Source of the DNA: Latrodectus hesperus
Lineage: Eukaryota > Arthropoda > Arachnida > Araneae > Theridiidae
Assembly (NCBI GenBank): GCA_037975125.1
Contig: CM075860.1
Coordinates: forward strand, 18,088,983 to 18,152,982
Reading direction: 5' to 3'
DNA length: 64,000 bases
The notes under the pieces: model-generated
What the model was told of the DNA's origin: nothing
Databases searched by the model: none
What the model saw: only the letters and a program-made list of their open reading frames with translations
Shown here: piece by piece, positions 15,628 through 26,900 of the stretch
Layout of the letters: each line of letters starts with the position of its first letter
Position numbering within the stretch: position 1 is the stretch's first letter
Position numbers and translations under genes: made by a program

Positions 15628-15928
15628 TATATGTACGTACGTTAATTTTCTAGTTCTGTTAACTGCGCATATTTTTGTATGGTATATTTCTCCTCTTCAA
15701 CAAACAAGCTTTCGATTACAAAATGTATCTAGCTATCTTGTGTCTTAGCATTTAAAATTTATAGGATTTTCTTAAAATTTTTCTTCATCCTGGAAATGGT
15801 AACTCAGTGGATTGCTTAACTCTTCTTTCTAAAGCATAAACTAAATGTTGCAAGCATTTTTCAAAACTTACCATTCCTTGGTAATATTGTTTAACAAAAT
15901 AAAATGAAAACTTTAGATTTATTTTTAT

Positions 15929-15989
15929 AGTAGTAACTATTAGTCTAGTAGTAGTAAATACTAGTCTTTTAAGACTAATAATTACTACT
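15929..15989. repeat. 18-bp hairpin with 25-nt loop
   Basis: AGTAGTAACTATTAGTCT (15929-15946) pairs with AGACTAATAATTACTACT (15972-15989) with one mismatch. The loop contains further TAGTAGTA repeats. Confidence 0.65.
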
Positions 15990-17065
15990 GATCTTCATCG
16001 GGTGGCGAAAATATTCAACTGCCAATTCAAAACACAAAAAACACGAAAAAATCAAATCTTTGTCGAATTCTATAATCAAAATAAATAATTTAACACTAAA
16101 TTTATATTTTGAATATTATAGTACTCAAAATATAATTTTAAACTGCATTTTGAATTAATATTTTAAAATCATTTTACATTAATACAAATGTTTTCAAAGT
16201 TATAAGAAAAGGACTCTGGATTTACAAATTGAAAATTTTCCAGACCGGTGAATTAATTTTTGTAGCAAGATAAACACCCTAATAATAATTCCTTTAATTA
16301 ATTGGCTAAAGAATAAATGCTAAATAAAGTGTAAAAAATTTACTCTTTATTTAAGGTGTGAAAAATTGAAGATGATGATGCCCAATTCTTTTGTAAATGA
16401 AAATATGTCTAAGAGAATGTGGAAATATTTTAATAAATTTCTTTATTTCTTGCATTTTATACTACTTCTTCCTTTTAAGTGAACTGAACATGACATTATT
16501 GATATAACATAGCCAAATCTAATATATTGTGCAGAAAAGAATGTTAACATGTTGGTATACATAATTGATAGTTTAATTATTTTAAAATATTTGAAGTGTT
16601 CTTAACTTCCCCTAAATATCAAATTCATAGCATAATCAATATAATTAAATTCTTAAACAATATCCATTGATTGTATTTTCAAAATTACAAGAAAAAAGTT
16701 TTAAGTTTTTGAGCAAATAATTTTAGTTGCATTGTATAAAATATTGAAAAAAATAATTATTTTATATAAATGTTTGATTTTCAATGAGAAATTCAAAAAG
16801 GTAATTAATTTTTGTAAAATATTTTATGTTTTTTCATGAAATTTATTATAAAAGGATTTTATTTAAAAATAGAGATGTGACTTGTTTCTAATATTTTCAA
16901 GATAGTATTGAGTGAGTGCAAGGTAATTCAGCTATAAGGAATATAGAACTACTGAATATGCTAATTGCTACCAATAGATACTTCTGTGGTCAACTGAAGT
17001 ATCTAAAATCAAACTTAATTAAAAGGAAGTCTAAGTATTAACTTATCTAATCAAACTTGTTTACA
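15990..17065. other. AT-rich sequence, nothing recognised
   Basis: No gene, RNA or repeat that I can support. Confidence 0.5.
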
Positions 17066-17525
17066 TACTCATTACAGAGTTGGGCAGTGACACAAAAAGA
17101 TAAAAATGCTCTTAGAGACTTTGAATGGCGGATACTAAGAGGCATTTTTGGAGGCATACAAATTGATGGCTTATGGTACAGACACTCAAAATCAAAACTG
17201 TATCGTGTCTTCATGTAACCCCATATTATCAAGTATACAAAAATCCAAAGAATTATAAGGGCTGTTCATATTATTAGAATAAACAAACAACATTCAACAC
17301 CGAAAATATCCTTAGTCAGACCTTCTGGAACAAAAGCTAGGGGATAACGCTATCTTAAATAGGCTGACTACCTAAAAAAAAGATCTCACCATTTTAAGAA
17401 TGATCAATTGGAAGACCATGGCAAAAAAAGTGGCCCGGAGAAAAATCTTCGCAAGGCTCACCACGGGCTGTCTTTTCATTGAGAAAGAAACGAAGGAATA
17501 TAGTAATTGTGACATAACCATGCCC
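17066..17525 (+). pseudogene. LINE ORF2 C-terminal fragment (decayed)
   Basis: From about 17078 the plus strand reads WAVTQKDKNALRDFEWRIL, then RGIFGG, a stop after KSKLYRVFM, and then PHIIKYTKIQRIIRAVHIIR. Further on come the equivalents of PSGTKARG and SHHFKNDQLEDHGKK. This series (FERRILRxIFG...ELYxLYKxPDIVxxIKxQRLxWAGHVxR) is the classic region after the reverse transcriptase thumb in one arthropod LINE lineage. It has in-frame stops and frameshifts. The 61-aa minus-strand frame here (17047-17232) is antisense to it. The fragment at 25445-26165 belongs to the same lineage. Confidence 0.75.
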
Positions 17526-18149
17526 GAATGAGGTTTAAGAGATAGAGGAAGAAGGAAACATACACTGAATTATGAAATTTCTATTTAAATATAGCTATTA
17601 TAAAAATATTACATGGTAGTACCAAATAAACGTTATAAATCTATATGTGAAATAAAAAATACCATTTATCTTTACTGTTGATCAAATTTATTTCTGGACG
17701 GAAAAAAGATTAAAAATAGTTATTACAATTAGATACTTACATATGACGTCATCGGACTTTCGCGGTTGTAATTGGCAGCCTACTTTCTAGGGGGAAATTG
17801 ACAGTAAACATGATTTACCATTCATCTTAAGAAATTTACATAAGAATCCTTGATGAATTAGTACTAATTATTTGCATTTATTCAAATGAAGAGAAAAAGA
17901 AATTTAGAATTGGACGTGAGAACAATTGAACATAACTCGTTGCACCATACTACACAATAACTTCCATATTGTAAGCATAACAGTGATTTATCACTCAGCC
18001 ACAACACGAACCACAGCACAACAAATTCAGTCTATTACGCATCTTTCGGTTTCCGATTTTGCCATTCAACATTATTTCAGGTGAATGGAAAATTTGAAGA
18101 TAGCTTCATTTATCCTTGACGCAAAACTAGAAGCGCTTACGCCATCAAT
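17526..18149. other. Non-coding stretch, nothing recognised
   Basis: Slightly less AT-rich from about 17740 (for example ATGACGTCATCGGAC, which includes another TGACGTCA at 17743-17750). No gene or repeat is recognised. Confidence 0.35.
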
Positions 18150-18620
18150 GGTGAGGTGAATGAAGGACATGGATAATGGAGTGGAAGAACATTGCTTTTA
18201 TTGATGACACTTCCGTTTGTGATATCATTATAGCCAGATTCGAGTCTGGAGACACCGGGGGGGCAGAGGCTGTTGAACTGTTGCGTTACGCATCGCCAAA
18301 TAAAACCCGGTATCTTGGTTTTACATAGTATTTCATTTCATTCCTGCACCTGTCTAGTACCCATTGCTGGTATCCGTAACAGCCAGTGCTACATCTCAGA
18401 GGTGTAGGTACCTGTGGACATCCCATGCTGTCAGTGCTTGCCATCACTCATATTCCAACAGGCACCAAACATCGCATGCAATGGCCGAGAGTTCTTTTTC
18501 ACTTTACTTTTGTTATATTACCAATCAAAACCATATGGTTCATGATTGAACAACAGACCCGGTGAACACTAGGCCAACAGATTGCAGCAGATCAACTTTG
18601 GCTATATATATGAAAATTCT
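18150..18620 (+). other. GC-richer island, possible Tc1-like relic
   Basis: A stretch with CpGs and moderate GC content inside AT-rich DNA. On the plus strand EWKNIAFIDDTSVCD (about 18179) faintly resembles the W-x-x-V-x-F-[ST]-D-[ED] block around the first catalytic aspartate of Tc1 transposases. The 61-aa frame at 18364-18549 is not recognisable. Without further conserved blocks this is only a hint. An unclassified repeat is equally possible. Confidence 0.2.
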
Positions 18621-21008
18621 ATGGATTGTTTTACACAGAAGATAGACGCAAAGCTTCTTTAATTTTATGCCGAGGCCTATGGCAATTGTTATAGACTGAA
18701 TAGCTTTGGATTTTTTTGTATATTGAGTTCTTTTCTACTATTAAGACAATATCACAGAAAGAAAATTATGTATAATAGGTTTAAAAAAACCGTGTTGAAC
18801 TCTCAGTGTTACATCATTAAAGTAAAAAGTATTGAAAAAGAAATTAAAATACAAATAGGAACTGTCGATAGTTTTTGGAATTTTTCTAGTTGCATTGAAA
18901 AACAAAAGAACATCATGCTTTCTGTATCTATCCCTGGCCACCAAATTACATGGTTATTTTTCCCTTCAAAATGTATATGAACATAAATTAATTTCACAAT
19001 TTTTGTATGTGTGGACATTATTATTATTATTAGGATATCTTTATTAACTTTTCAATTTTGAATAATTCATTAAATTTTTACATTTTAAGAATAATTTAGT
19101 AAAATACTAATTTAAAAATACCTTTATTTATTTTTTCGTTTATTTTGTTGTAATAACATGAATGTATGGTGACAAATACTAGCTAAGTAACCAATAATTG
19201 TACTGATTAATGCAACTTTAACTGAAGCGTACTCTTTTTCTAAATAAGTGTTGAGGCAATTAATGTAAAAATATTGATTTTAAATAGTTTGATTGATTGA
19301 TTGATTATGACTAAAACTCGATGCTAACATCAACGCAGCGATATTTAAATAAAAGCAAAACTTGTAAACAAATAATACTAAACTGAAATTGTGCAAGAGC
19401 AAAGCAATGAATAGAATAAGTAACTGTTAAGGAAATAATAAAAAGTATTTTTGTTTTACACGCAGAAACATTTTTATTTAATATATTGGTATTTCTCTGT
19501 CGGTATGATATTTAGTTTATCCCTTACTACTTGACACTCAACTTGCTTAAAATGTAAAGCATAAAAATTTTAATTTACTTTATGTTAAAATACTTGATAT
19601 ATATTCGTATTTTTGAAAATTAGTTTTTCCTGAAGAAAAAATTAATTTAACATTGCCATAAAAAGAGCTACTTTAAGAAAGCCTGTTTTATTTCTAACAA
19701 TATCCGTCTTAGAATTTAAATGAGCTGCACATTTTCTTCAGTGTAAAATTCTTTTTTTACTGTTGTTTTTTCATGAAAATTTATTTTCTTCACAGCTATT
19801 TCACAGAAAAAGAAAGAATATTTTCTTTATTTATAGCTTCCGTGTTGTTATCCTCTTTCTAAACTCTCTTCTTAAGCAGATTCTGCTTTGTTCCTAGTTT
19901 TAAGAATTGCATTAAGAAGATTCCCCAGACATAACATATAATGACATCCAATGTTCTGCAAAATGTCTCATAATTATAAGTATATGGGATGTTAAGAATT
20001 CTTTAGGAAGTACTATAGAATCTGTAGAATTTTTAATGTAAACATATTTTGCTGAAAATCTCCATTATGCTAATAAAAATATTAAACTTTTAAGATGGAA
20101 GACACTCCATTTCATAAATAACATATTACTTGATCGATTGTGATTGATCTTCAAATCATGACAAATCGAATGCAAAATTATTTTGTTCGCGTATTAAAAA
20201 TTAAATATATTAAATTACTTGTGTCTCGAAAAAAATTGAAATCATAAAAAGTACAATTTGAACAGTAAATTAAATTTCACAAAGCATTGTTTTAAATGTA
20301 ATAGCAGTAAACTAGAGTTAAATGACTTATCCGCTGTTAATATAAATAAACTAAAATAATAATTTTATTTTATTCCGTATATATATAATAAATTTTAACA
20401 ATTTATCAAAAATATTTTATTTCTAAATCTTGTAAAATTAAATTGAAGTTCGAAAATACTGAATTTTTTTAAAGTAATTAAAATTAAAAATTTACAGCAA
20501 ATTATTAGTTTAAAATATTTTTTATATGTTATTAAAATACATTTCTGCAGTTAAACTTATGCAAGTAAAAAAATTTCTGAAATTAGAAAGTTCTATGAAT
20601 ATATATCATATGCATCTAAAGAATTATAAGTTTTTAAAACGACACAGTAGTTTTGTGATTTTTACAATATTAATAGTTAAATTTTTTAAATCTTTGCAGT
20701 TTCGAATTTAATATAATTCAAAACAAATAATAATTTATCATATTAAAAATTTATTATTACCATAAAATCGAATTTATATTATTTCAAATTTATATTATTT
20801 ATCAAACTAATGAATTTGCTTGAAAAAATTAAATTGGAGAATTTTGTTACTTATATAATTAACTTAAATTTGTCTAATATAATGCTATTTTTGTTTTTCT
20901 CTTTGAGTTATTGTAGTTATGCTCTTGACATTAAATTTTATTTCTTCCTCTTGTTTACAAAAAAAAAGAAAGAATTTTTTTAATAGTTGTAATTTTAGAG
21001 CTGATTTA
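18621..21008. other. AT-rich sequence, nothing recognised
   Basis: About 2.4 kb. Overlapping 67-85-aa frames at 18723-19018 on both strands have no motif. A short (GATT)n run lies near 19290. No gene is called. Confidence 0.45.
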
Positions 21009-21168
21009 TGTTAAATATTTCGCGTTACAATGTCCTCAGATTGAAAGGATACCTCTGAGCGTTTCAGGTTAAATATTGGGGGTCTTTTGTTGGTGGTCCC
21101 TGCTTCTAAATTATGCAGACTCCCACCCCCCGGCTGCTTTCTTTTAACTGGTAGAACCCATTCCAGAT
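21009..21168 (+). mobile_element. SINE family B, 5'-truncated copy
   Basis: Shares the body of family B: GTTAAATATTTCGCGTTACAA (quoted in part), TGTCCTC..., GATACCTCTGAG, then TATTGGGGGTC, GGTCCCTGC, a (C)n-rich AGACTCC block and AACTGGTAGAACCC. These blocks occur in the same order in the copy at 29371-29651. The tRNA-like head is missing. Confidence 0.7.
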
Positions 21169-22136
21169 AATAATCTTCAATAATCAATTCTTTATTTTTT
21201 ATTCATAGTTTTCTGCTGTTAATATTTTATTTACTTTTTTTTAACTGGCATTCAATTGTAAAATTTTCTTGATCGTTTATTTTGATAGTCAGTTTTAATT
21301 TTAAACATTTTTAAGATATTATAAGAAAATATTTAACTTCTTTGATGAAGAATGAATATGAAATTTAACAGAGCTAAAAAAAATGCAAAATACTTTCAAG
21401 AAAATTATTCATAGGAAAGTTATTGAGCTACTTTAAAAAGTTTAATTAGTAATTAAAAATATAATAATAGAAAATAGCAAATAAATTTTAATTTCTATTA
21501 TAAAAATTATAAATTGTGTGACAATATAACAAAATGTAATTTGTCAACAAGAGTAAATTTATAAATTTGTGCAAAGAAATAAATCACACTTATTCCATGA
21601 TTACTAGTTCTATATCGAAATAATTATTTCCGTCAAATATGTAAATAAGAGTGTTCATTTTTTTAATACATTTCGTACTCTCATTTGGGTTGGGTATAGA
21701 ATCGAATACTCCTTGGTTTGGCGAAAAATTTGTCAATAAAGTTTAATCTCTGATAACCCTATCTTAGTTTAGCTTTTGTATAGATATTTATATTTATTAA
21801 TATACGCTTAATATTAAAAAATATACTCATGAGAATATAAAAGAAATCATTTTATCGCAAGAAGTCACTTTTAACCAATACTACAGAATAAAATCATTTG
21901 CTTACATATAAAAAGTTTTGGTTTGAAAAAGTGAGATTCTAAGAAAAGACAGAAGATTTCTAATAAAATACTTTTTTTTGGCATGAAAATTTTTTTATTG
22001 AGTTAGTTTCATCAGCATTGTTCATTTGATTTAAACCTTTGAAATCTTTTTACCTTTTCTCAAAGGCTCAGATCTCACAGGCAAAGTTAAAAAATAAATT
22101 TAAGCTTATAGCTGAGTATATATATGCATATGTATG
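21169..22136. other. AT-rich sequence, nothing recognised
   Basis: No gene or repeat recognised before the TA array that flanks the mariner-like element. Confidence 0.5.
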
Positions 22137-22159
22137 ATATATATATATATATATATATA
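22137..22159. repeat. Short (TA)n flank of mariner-like insertion
   Basis: The TA array ends abruptly at the left terminal inverted repeat and resumes at 24100 on the far side. The transposon therefore sits inside one TA microsatellite. Confidence 0.85.
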
Positions 22160-22462
22160 CAGTATGTCCACTAAAGTCCCTTGCCACCCTCTTCACTTCG
22201 GAACGACTGCTGCTATATTCATAAAAGTGGTGTCTAGATATAGTAAAAAAGCCCTGCGCAACTGAATGAAACCACCTACTGCACCACCTGGTGGAAAACT
22301 TTGGAGTTAGCATTAGTATCTCGAAAACGGAACGAGATAGGTAAAAAAAGTGACTTACAAAGTTGTAGAGCATCCTCGATTTAGTACGAAAAGATACATT
22401 GTAGGCATTAATGTGGTGAATACAACGGTTAAAACGCGCATTTGTTGTTTCGTGCTGTGACG
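22160..22462 (+). repeat. Left terminal inverted repeat of mariner-like element
   Basis: About 303 bp, matching the reverse complement of 23790-24092 along its whole length with scattered substitutions. The inner boundary is GTTGTTTCGTGCTGTGACG. The 101-aa minus-strand frame at 22068-22373 and the 108-aa plus-strand frame at 23813-24139 are near-identical because they read the two arms outward; neither is called a gene. Confidence 0.88.
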
Positions 22463-22682
22463 GGGCACATCGTACGTGTGTGTATTAGAAAAACGATATA
22501 CATTTTTGTGATTACATTTTTCACTTTTATTTCGAAATGGAAAGAACGGAAGCATTAAAAATTATTCCGACAATTTGTATGCAGTATGCAAATATGTAAG
22601 AAACATCACGCCCGTTCACCTGAGACAGCTATAGAAGAGACATCTTCTTTGGGGCTGTAGTAGTATGTTGATGCTCATGGTC

Positions 22683-23740
22683 ATGACTGCGTATTCCAAA
22701 GCTGAGTAATGTGAGATGGTTTTAGTGTACGGTGAATGTCAACGCAAAGCACTATCAGCAGCAAGGTTGTACCGCCAACGTTTTCTTGCAGGCCCGCATC
22801 CTTCTTATCAGACCAAACTAATGTAAAACGTTTAAGGGAGTCAGGTTGCGTTACTAGTCGACTTCGATCTGGCAGAAGAGTTAAAGTAGGATGGCAAGTT
22901 CAATCGGATGAGGTATTAGCATAGGCCTTCGCTTAGCCGAAATGCAGCGTAAGAGAAATCAGTCAACACTGCGGTTTCTCCAAAAGTCAGGTTTGGAAAA
23001 TCCTAAGCGAATCAGGTGCTCATCCATACCTACCAACGCCTGAACAGGTTTTAGTGGTCGGGGATGCCGAGCGACGCTATGCATGGTGCAACTTCATCAT
23101 GAATCAGATACAGATCCAGCCAACATTCTTGGCAGATATAATGTGAACGGATGAGCATGCTTTTCACGGAATGGCATGTGCAATAGGCAAAGCACCCATT
23201 ACTGGGCGCTGGAAAATCCTGCCATCGACGTTCGACATCGAATGCGGTATGCTATTAACGTTTGGTGCGCAATTTACAATAACAAGCTGATAGGCCCAAT
23301 ATTTTACAATGGCACGTTAACGGGTTCACGATATTTACAATTGCTACAGAAGGTAATACCCGAAATTGTGGAGAACCTGCCGTTGTTTAATCTTAAGAAT
23401 CTTTGGTTTCAACATGACGACGCGCCTGCTCACAAGACATCTCCAGTGAAGCAGTACCTCGTGAAGGAATTTGGCAACCAAATACTAGGGTATAGCGGTT
23501 TCGAAGAGTGGCCTCCCCTGTTCTCCTGATATGACTCCACTGGGCTTTTTCCTGTGGGGATACTTGAAACAGCAGGTGTATGCGACCCCTCCACAAAAAC
23601 TTCAGGACCTTAAACGACGTATTACGGTCACGTGTTTCATCGTGTCATGCTGTATGCTCCAGCATGTGCAACGTGATCTTCAAGCGAGGTTCCAAATGTG
23701 TATTGCAGCTGACGGTGAGAAGTTTGAACATCTTAAATAA
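22683..23740 (+). pseudogene. Mariner/IS630-like transposase, broken
   Basis: The reading starts at ATG 22683 (MTAYSKAE) and ends FEHLK-stop at 23740, about 350 codons, a usual length for the superfamily. The N-terminal part has a helix-turn-helix look (KRLRESGCVTSRLRSGR, then CSVREISQHCGFSKSQVWKI). The catalytic triad is still visible: TDE with D at 23150, QHDDAPAH at about 23410-23433, and SPDMTP with D at 23528. Second and third acids are 36-37 residues apart, a DD37D-like spacing. The copy is dead: in-frame stops at 22707, 22922, 22934 and 23144 (the last replaces an expected Trp before TDE), and frameshifts near 22790, 23165 and 23520. The transposase cut and pasted the element between TA sites when intact. 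Confidence 0.85.
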
Positions 23741-23789
23741 AGTATATTGTTATAACTATTTGTTTTTTCTTTCTTAGATCATTTTGTCA

Positions 23790-24092
23790 CGTCACAGCAC
23801 GAAACAACAAATGTGCGTTTTAACCGTTGTATTCTTCACATTCATGCCTACAAGGTATCTTTTCGTACTAAATCGAGGATGCTCTACAACTTTGTAAATC
23901 ATTTTTTCTCTCTATCTCGTTTCGTTTTCGAGATAAGCATGCTAACTCCGCAGTTTTCCACAAGGTGGTGCAATAGTCTGTTTCATTCAGTAGCGCATGG
24001 CTACTTTACTATACCTAGACACCACTTTTATAAATATAGTAGCAGCCGTTCCAAAGTTAAGAGGGTGGCAAGGGATTTCAGTGGACATATTG
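23790..24092 (-). repeat. Right terminal inverted repeat of mariner-like element
   Basis: Inverted partner of 22160-22462. The outer end is GGGATTTCAGTGGACATATTG, quoted in reverse for the left arm above. It is followed by TGTGTACA and then (TA)n. Confidence 0.88.
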
Positions 24093-24499
<407 letters not shown>

Positions 24500-25215
24500 T
24501 GATATTTCCACTATCTCATTGTCAAAATTATCACTATACTTCCCACCAGGATAACTAATACTGAAAGCTCTTGAATAGACTCCAACAGCAGTGCTTTTAA
24601 TACCATCTTTTGTTGAACTATCTGAATAGACATGGAGCTTTTGTCAAGAGGATATCTGCAATGTATAGTAGTAAAATCAGTTCTTAAGCGCTCTGTGTAG
24701 AAAATTGTTTACTTACAATCCAAGTTAGATACAGGTGACAATAAAATAATAGAGTTAAATTCGAGTAGGAAAATTTGGCAGTTGGGTGTTGGAATATTGT
24801 AAATGTTATAAAGATCATGAACAGTTGAAAAAAAGAAAGATTTATGGGATTTTGATCCCTCATTTGTAGTTTTATAATAATTAAGTAGTTTTTTCATCTT
24901 TTCAAAATGTTTTCAACAAGGTTTAGAGTACTTCTTTAGTTCCTTTCACATTCAAAGGTTCCAAATCTATCTGAAGTTCCATTGCATGGATTGATTCGTT
25001 GTCACCGGGGATTTAATGCAGCATGATGTTTTGGAAAAGCTTAAGCTTTTATCTGACATAATCCAAGGCAGTTACAAAAATTTCATTTCCATATTCAACT
25101 ACAGGTCAGGCATAATATTTGTAAGCTGTACACAAACATCAGGAGTTGAGCTCCATGTGGCACGAGCTAAAGGCTTTAGGAGCTTAAACCAACTCCACAA
25201 AAATAAGCAAACTAT
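24500..25215 (-). pseudogene. LINE reverse transcriptase thumb plus RNase H, decayed
   Basis: Read on the minus strand from 25215 downward. First comes the post-catalytic RT block: FKLLKPLARATWSSTPDV, then PVVEYGNEIFVTALDYV and KLKLFQNIMLH. Then come a linker and an RNase H N-terminal block, HVYSDSSTKDGIKSTAVGVYS followed by FSISYPGGKYSDNFDNEI (quoted in parts). In intact relatives this is H-x-[YF]-T-D-G-S with an acidic partner near FDGEI; here the GS is SS. Stops and frameshifts occur throughout, including in the 62-aa frame at 24709-24897. The order RT then RNase H shows an I-superfamily-type LINE, distinct in sequence from the intact one at 44.6-50.2 kb. It may belong with the C-terminal fragments at 37.3 and 42.7 kb. 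Confidence 0.7.
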
Positions 25216-25444
25216 TCACATGTGATTGCTTCAAACTATTAGATTTTGAAATAATTAATAGAAATTTTTCTTACAAAAGAAAATATTATTCACTTTAATT
25301 TAAAACTCAATTTTTTTGTATTCATCTTTACATAATTATATAATTTTTAGAAAATTTTTTACAAACCCTATTATTAATAGCATAATCTGGAATTACTAAG
25401 TTATAAAAATATTTTCAAATTCTTGCAAAATCCTGAAATCTTCC
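25216..25444. other. AT-rich spacer, nothing recognised
   Basis: Separates two decayed LINE fragments of different lineages, both on the minus strand. Confidence 0.4.
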
Positions 25445-26165
25445 TTGTTCATTATTATGCATGGCGCGATAGCCCAGGGTGAACCAAGGTCTTTTGAACC
25501 AGATGCTTCCAACCACATCTACTGGCAGCTAAATTCTTCCAATTCTTTGTTCTGAGGATCAAACAGTCCTCTTTTACTGCATTTAGCTATTTAAGTTTGG
25601 GTCTTCATCATTTTCTTGTGTTATATGGACTAGATGAGACTTTTTTTAGAGTATTTTTGCTCAAGCAGATGACACATCCAAAATATTTTAGTCAGTTTCT
25701 GTTAGTATAGTGAACAACATCTGGCTTTTTGAACATTAGGTATAGTTCAGCACTGAGTCTTCTACGTCAGATTCCATTTTCTTGAATTCCACCAAAAATA
25801 CTCCTGAGGATCTTGGGATCAAAAATGCCTCGCAATCTTTCCTCTCTCATAACCACAGGCCTTGTTTCAGGTGCATAAGTCAACACCGATCTTATCAAAT
25901 AGCAGATTTGTCCTTATAGATAAAATGCTTGATCTTAGATAATATGCTTTAATCCATAAAATGATTTATTTGTTGCCACAATACGTCTCTTAATTTCTGG
26001 AAGGATGTCATTGGTTCTGCTAAACAAAGATCCTTAATAAATAAATTCTTCAACTGTTTTAAAGTTAAAAGCTCCAATTGAAAAATGAGTTGGGCTGAAA
26101 GAATTTTTTGCAACAAGTATATGTTTAGTTTTATTCTAGTAAATAACAAAGCCATAGGAGTTTTG
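25445..26165 (-). pseudogene. LINE ORF2 C-terminal half, decayed
   Basis: On the minus strand from about 26160: NKTKHILVAKNSFSPTHFSI, FKTVEEFIY, GSLFSRTNDILPEIKRRIVA, TYAPETRPVV, ERLRGIFDPKILRSIFGGIQ, ENGI, RRRLSAELYLMFKKPDVVHY, and the closing VHPGLSRHA. These are the thumb and C-terminal blocks of the same LINE lineage as the fragment at 17066-17525 (shared IFGG, ELY...KPD and terminal HPGLS). Several stops and frameshifts are present. The 68-aa frame at 25949-26155 is one piece of it. No tail or target duplication was recognised. Confidence 0.75.
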
Positions 26166-26639
26166 CTTCCTTTTAAATAGCTTAAAATGTCTTGCTTGTT
26201 ACTTTATCACATAAATTTTCATTTTAGTTTAATGTTTGTCCAAAATATATTAATTGATTTGCCCATTTTACAGAATTTATAACTTATCGAAGTGTTTAGT
26301 TTTTTTTAACTCTTTTAAAAATTGCATTTCAAATTTGAAAGAACATAATTAATAAAGGATCAAACAATCATTTTAAAACTAAAATGATCACTAAATATAT
26401 ACATACATATTTTTGATACCTTTGTTTAAATTTTCATATAGTTGCTTCATTAAATGAATCTATATTTAAGATGTTTTTATGTAAAGAAATAGTATTTAGT
26501 AAGAATAAAAAGACAATTACAAATTTACATTCCTTTGCATGATTTTCATCTGGTTACATTTCTACTCAAAATTGTCATGGAATGTATTAAAGCATATTGT
26601 ACCGCATTTAGGGATATAATCTGATTAATTTAACTCAAT
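26166..26639. other. AT-rich sequence, nothing recognised
   Basis: No feature that I can support. Confidence 0.45.
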
Positions 26640-26900
26640 GGCATGACAGGACCCGTGGTGTTTTGGCTACAATGCAAACATCTGTTTTCTTGACCGAGGG
26701 TCTTCGGGTGCAAAACATATGTCCCGGGTAGGTGGTCAGCCTAATGCAAAACTTCCAGAGTTTAGCTCCCAAGCATGCTTAGTATTCAGACTTATCAACC
26801 CACTGAAGGAATGAAAGGCTAATTAGGCTTTATACAGCTCGAGGATTGAACTTGGGACCTGTGTCTCAGAAGCGCGAAACGCGATCCCCAGGGATTTATA
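26640..26900 (-). mobile_element. tRNA-derived SINE, family C
   Basis: A GC-richer block. On the minus strand GGGATCGCGTTTCGCGCTTC starts a tRNA-like head, and AAGTTCAATCCTCGAG about 30-40 nt later is a good box B. The body then runs through CTAATTAGCC, CATGCTTGGGAG and ACCCGAAGACCC. Only one copy is in the window, so the family and boundaries are inferred from the Pol III boxes and composition. No TSD was seen. Confidence 0.5.

Larger units (their letters stand above)
22160..24092 (+). mobile_element. Mariner-like transposon with ~303-bp TIRs
   Basis: A complete-looking DNA transposon of about 1.93 kb. Its ends read CAGTATGTCCACTAAAGTCC on the left and, in reverse complement, CAATATGTCCACTGAAATCC on the right. 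The inverted repeats run about 303 bp each (22160-22462 and 23790-24092). A single transposase reading region of about 350 codons lies between them, now broken by stops and frameshifts. It is inserted in a TA array, as expected for a Tc1/mariner/IS630-type element that duplicates TA. The TIRs are much longer than the ~30 bp of classical mariners. Divergence between the arms suggests an old, inactive copy. Confidence 0.9.

Noticed and set aside
22068..22373. 101-aa minus-strand ORF, paired with a similar 108-aa ORF at 23813-24139
   Set aside because: The two proteins are alike only because they read the two arms of one ~303-bp inverted repeat outward.
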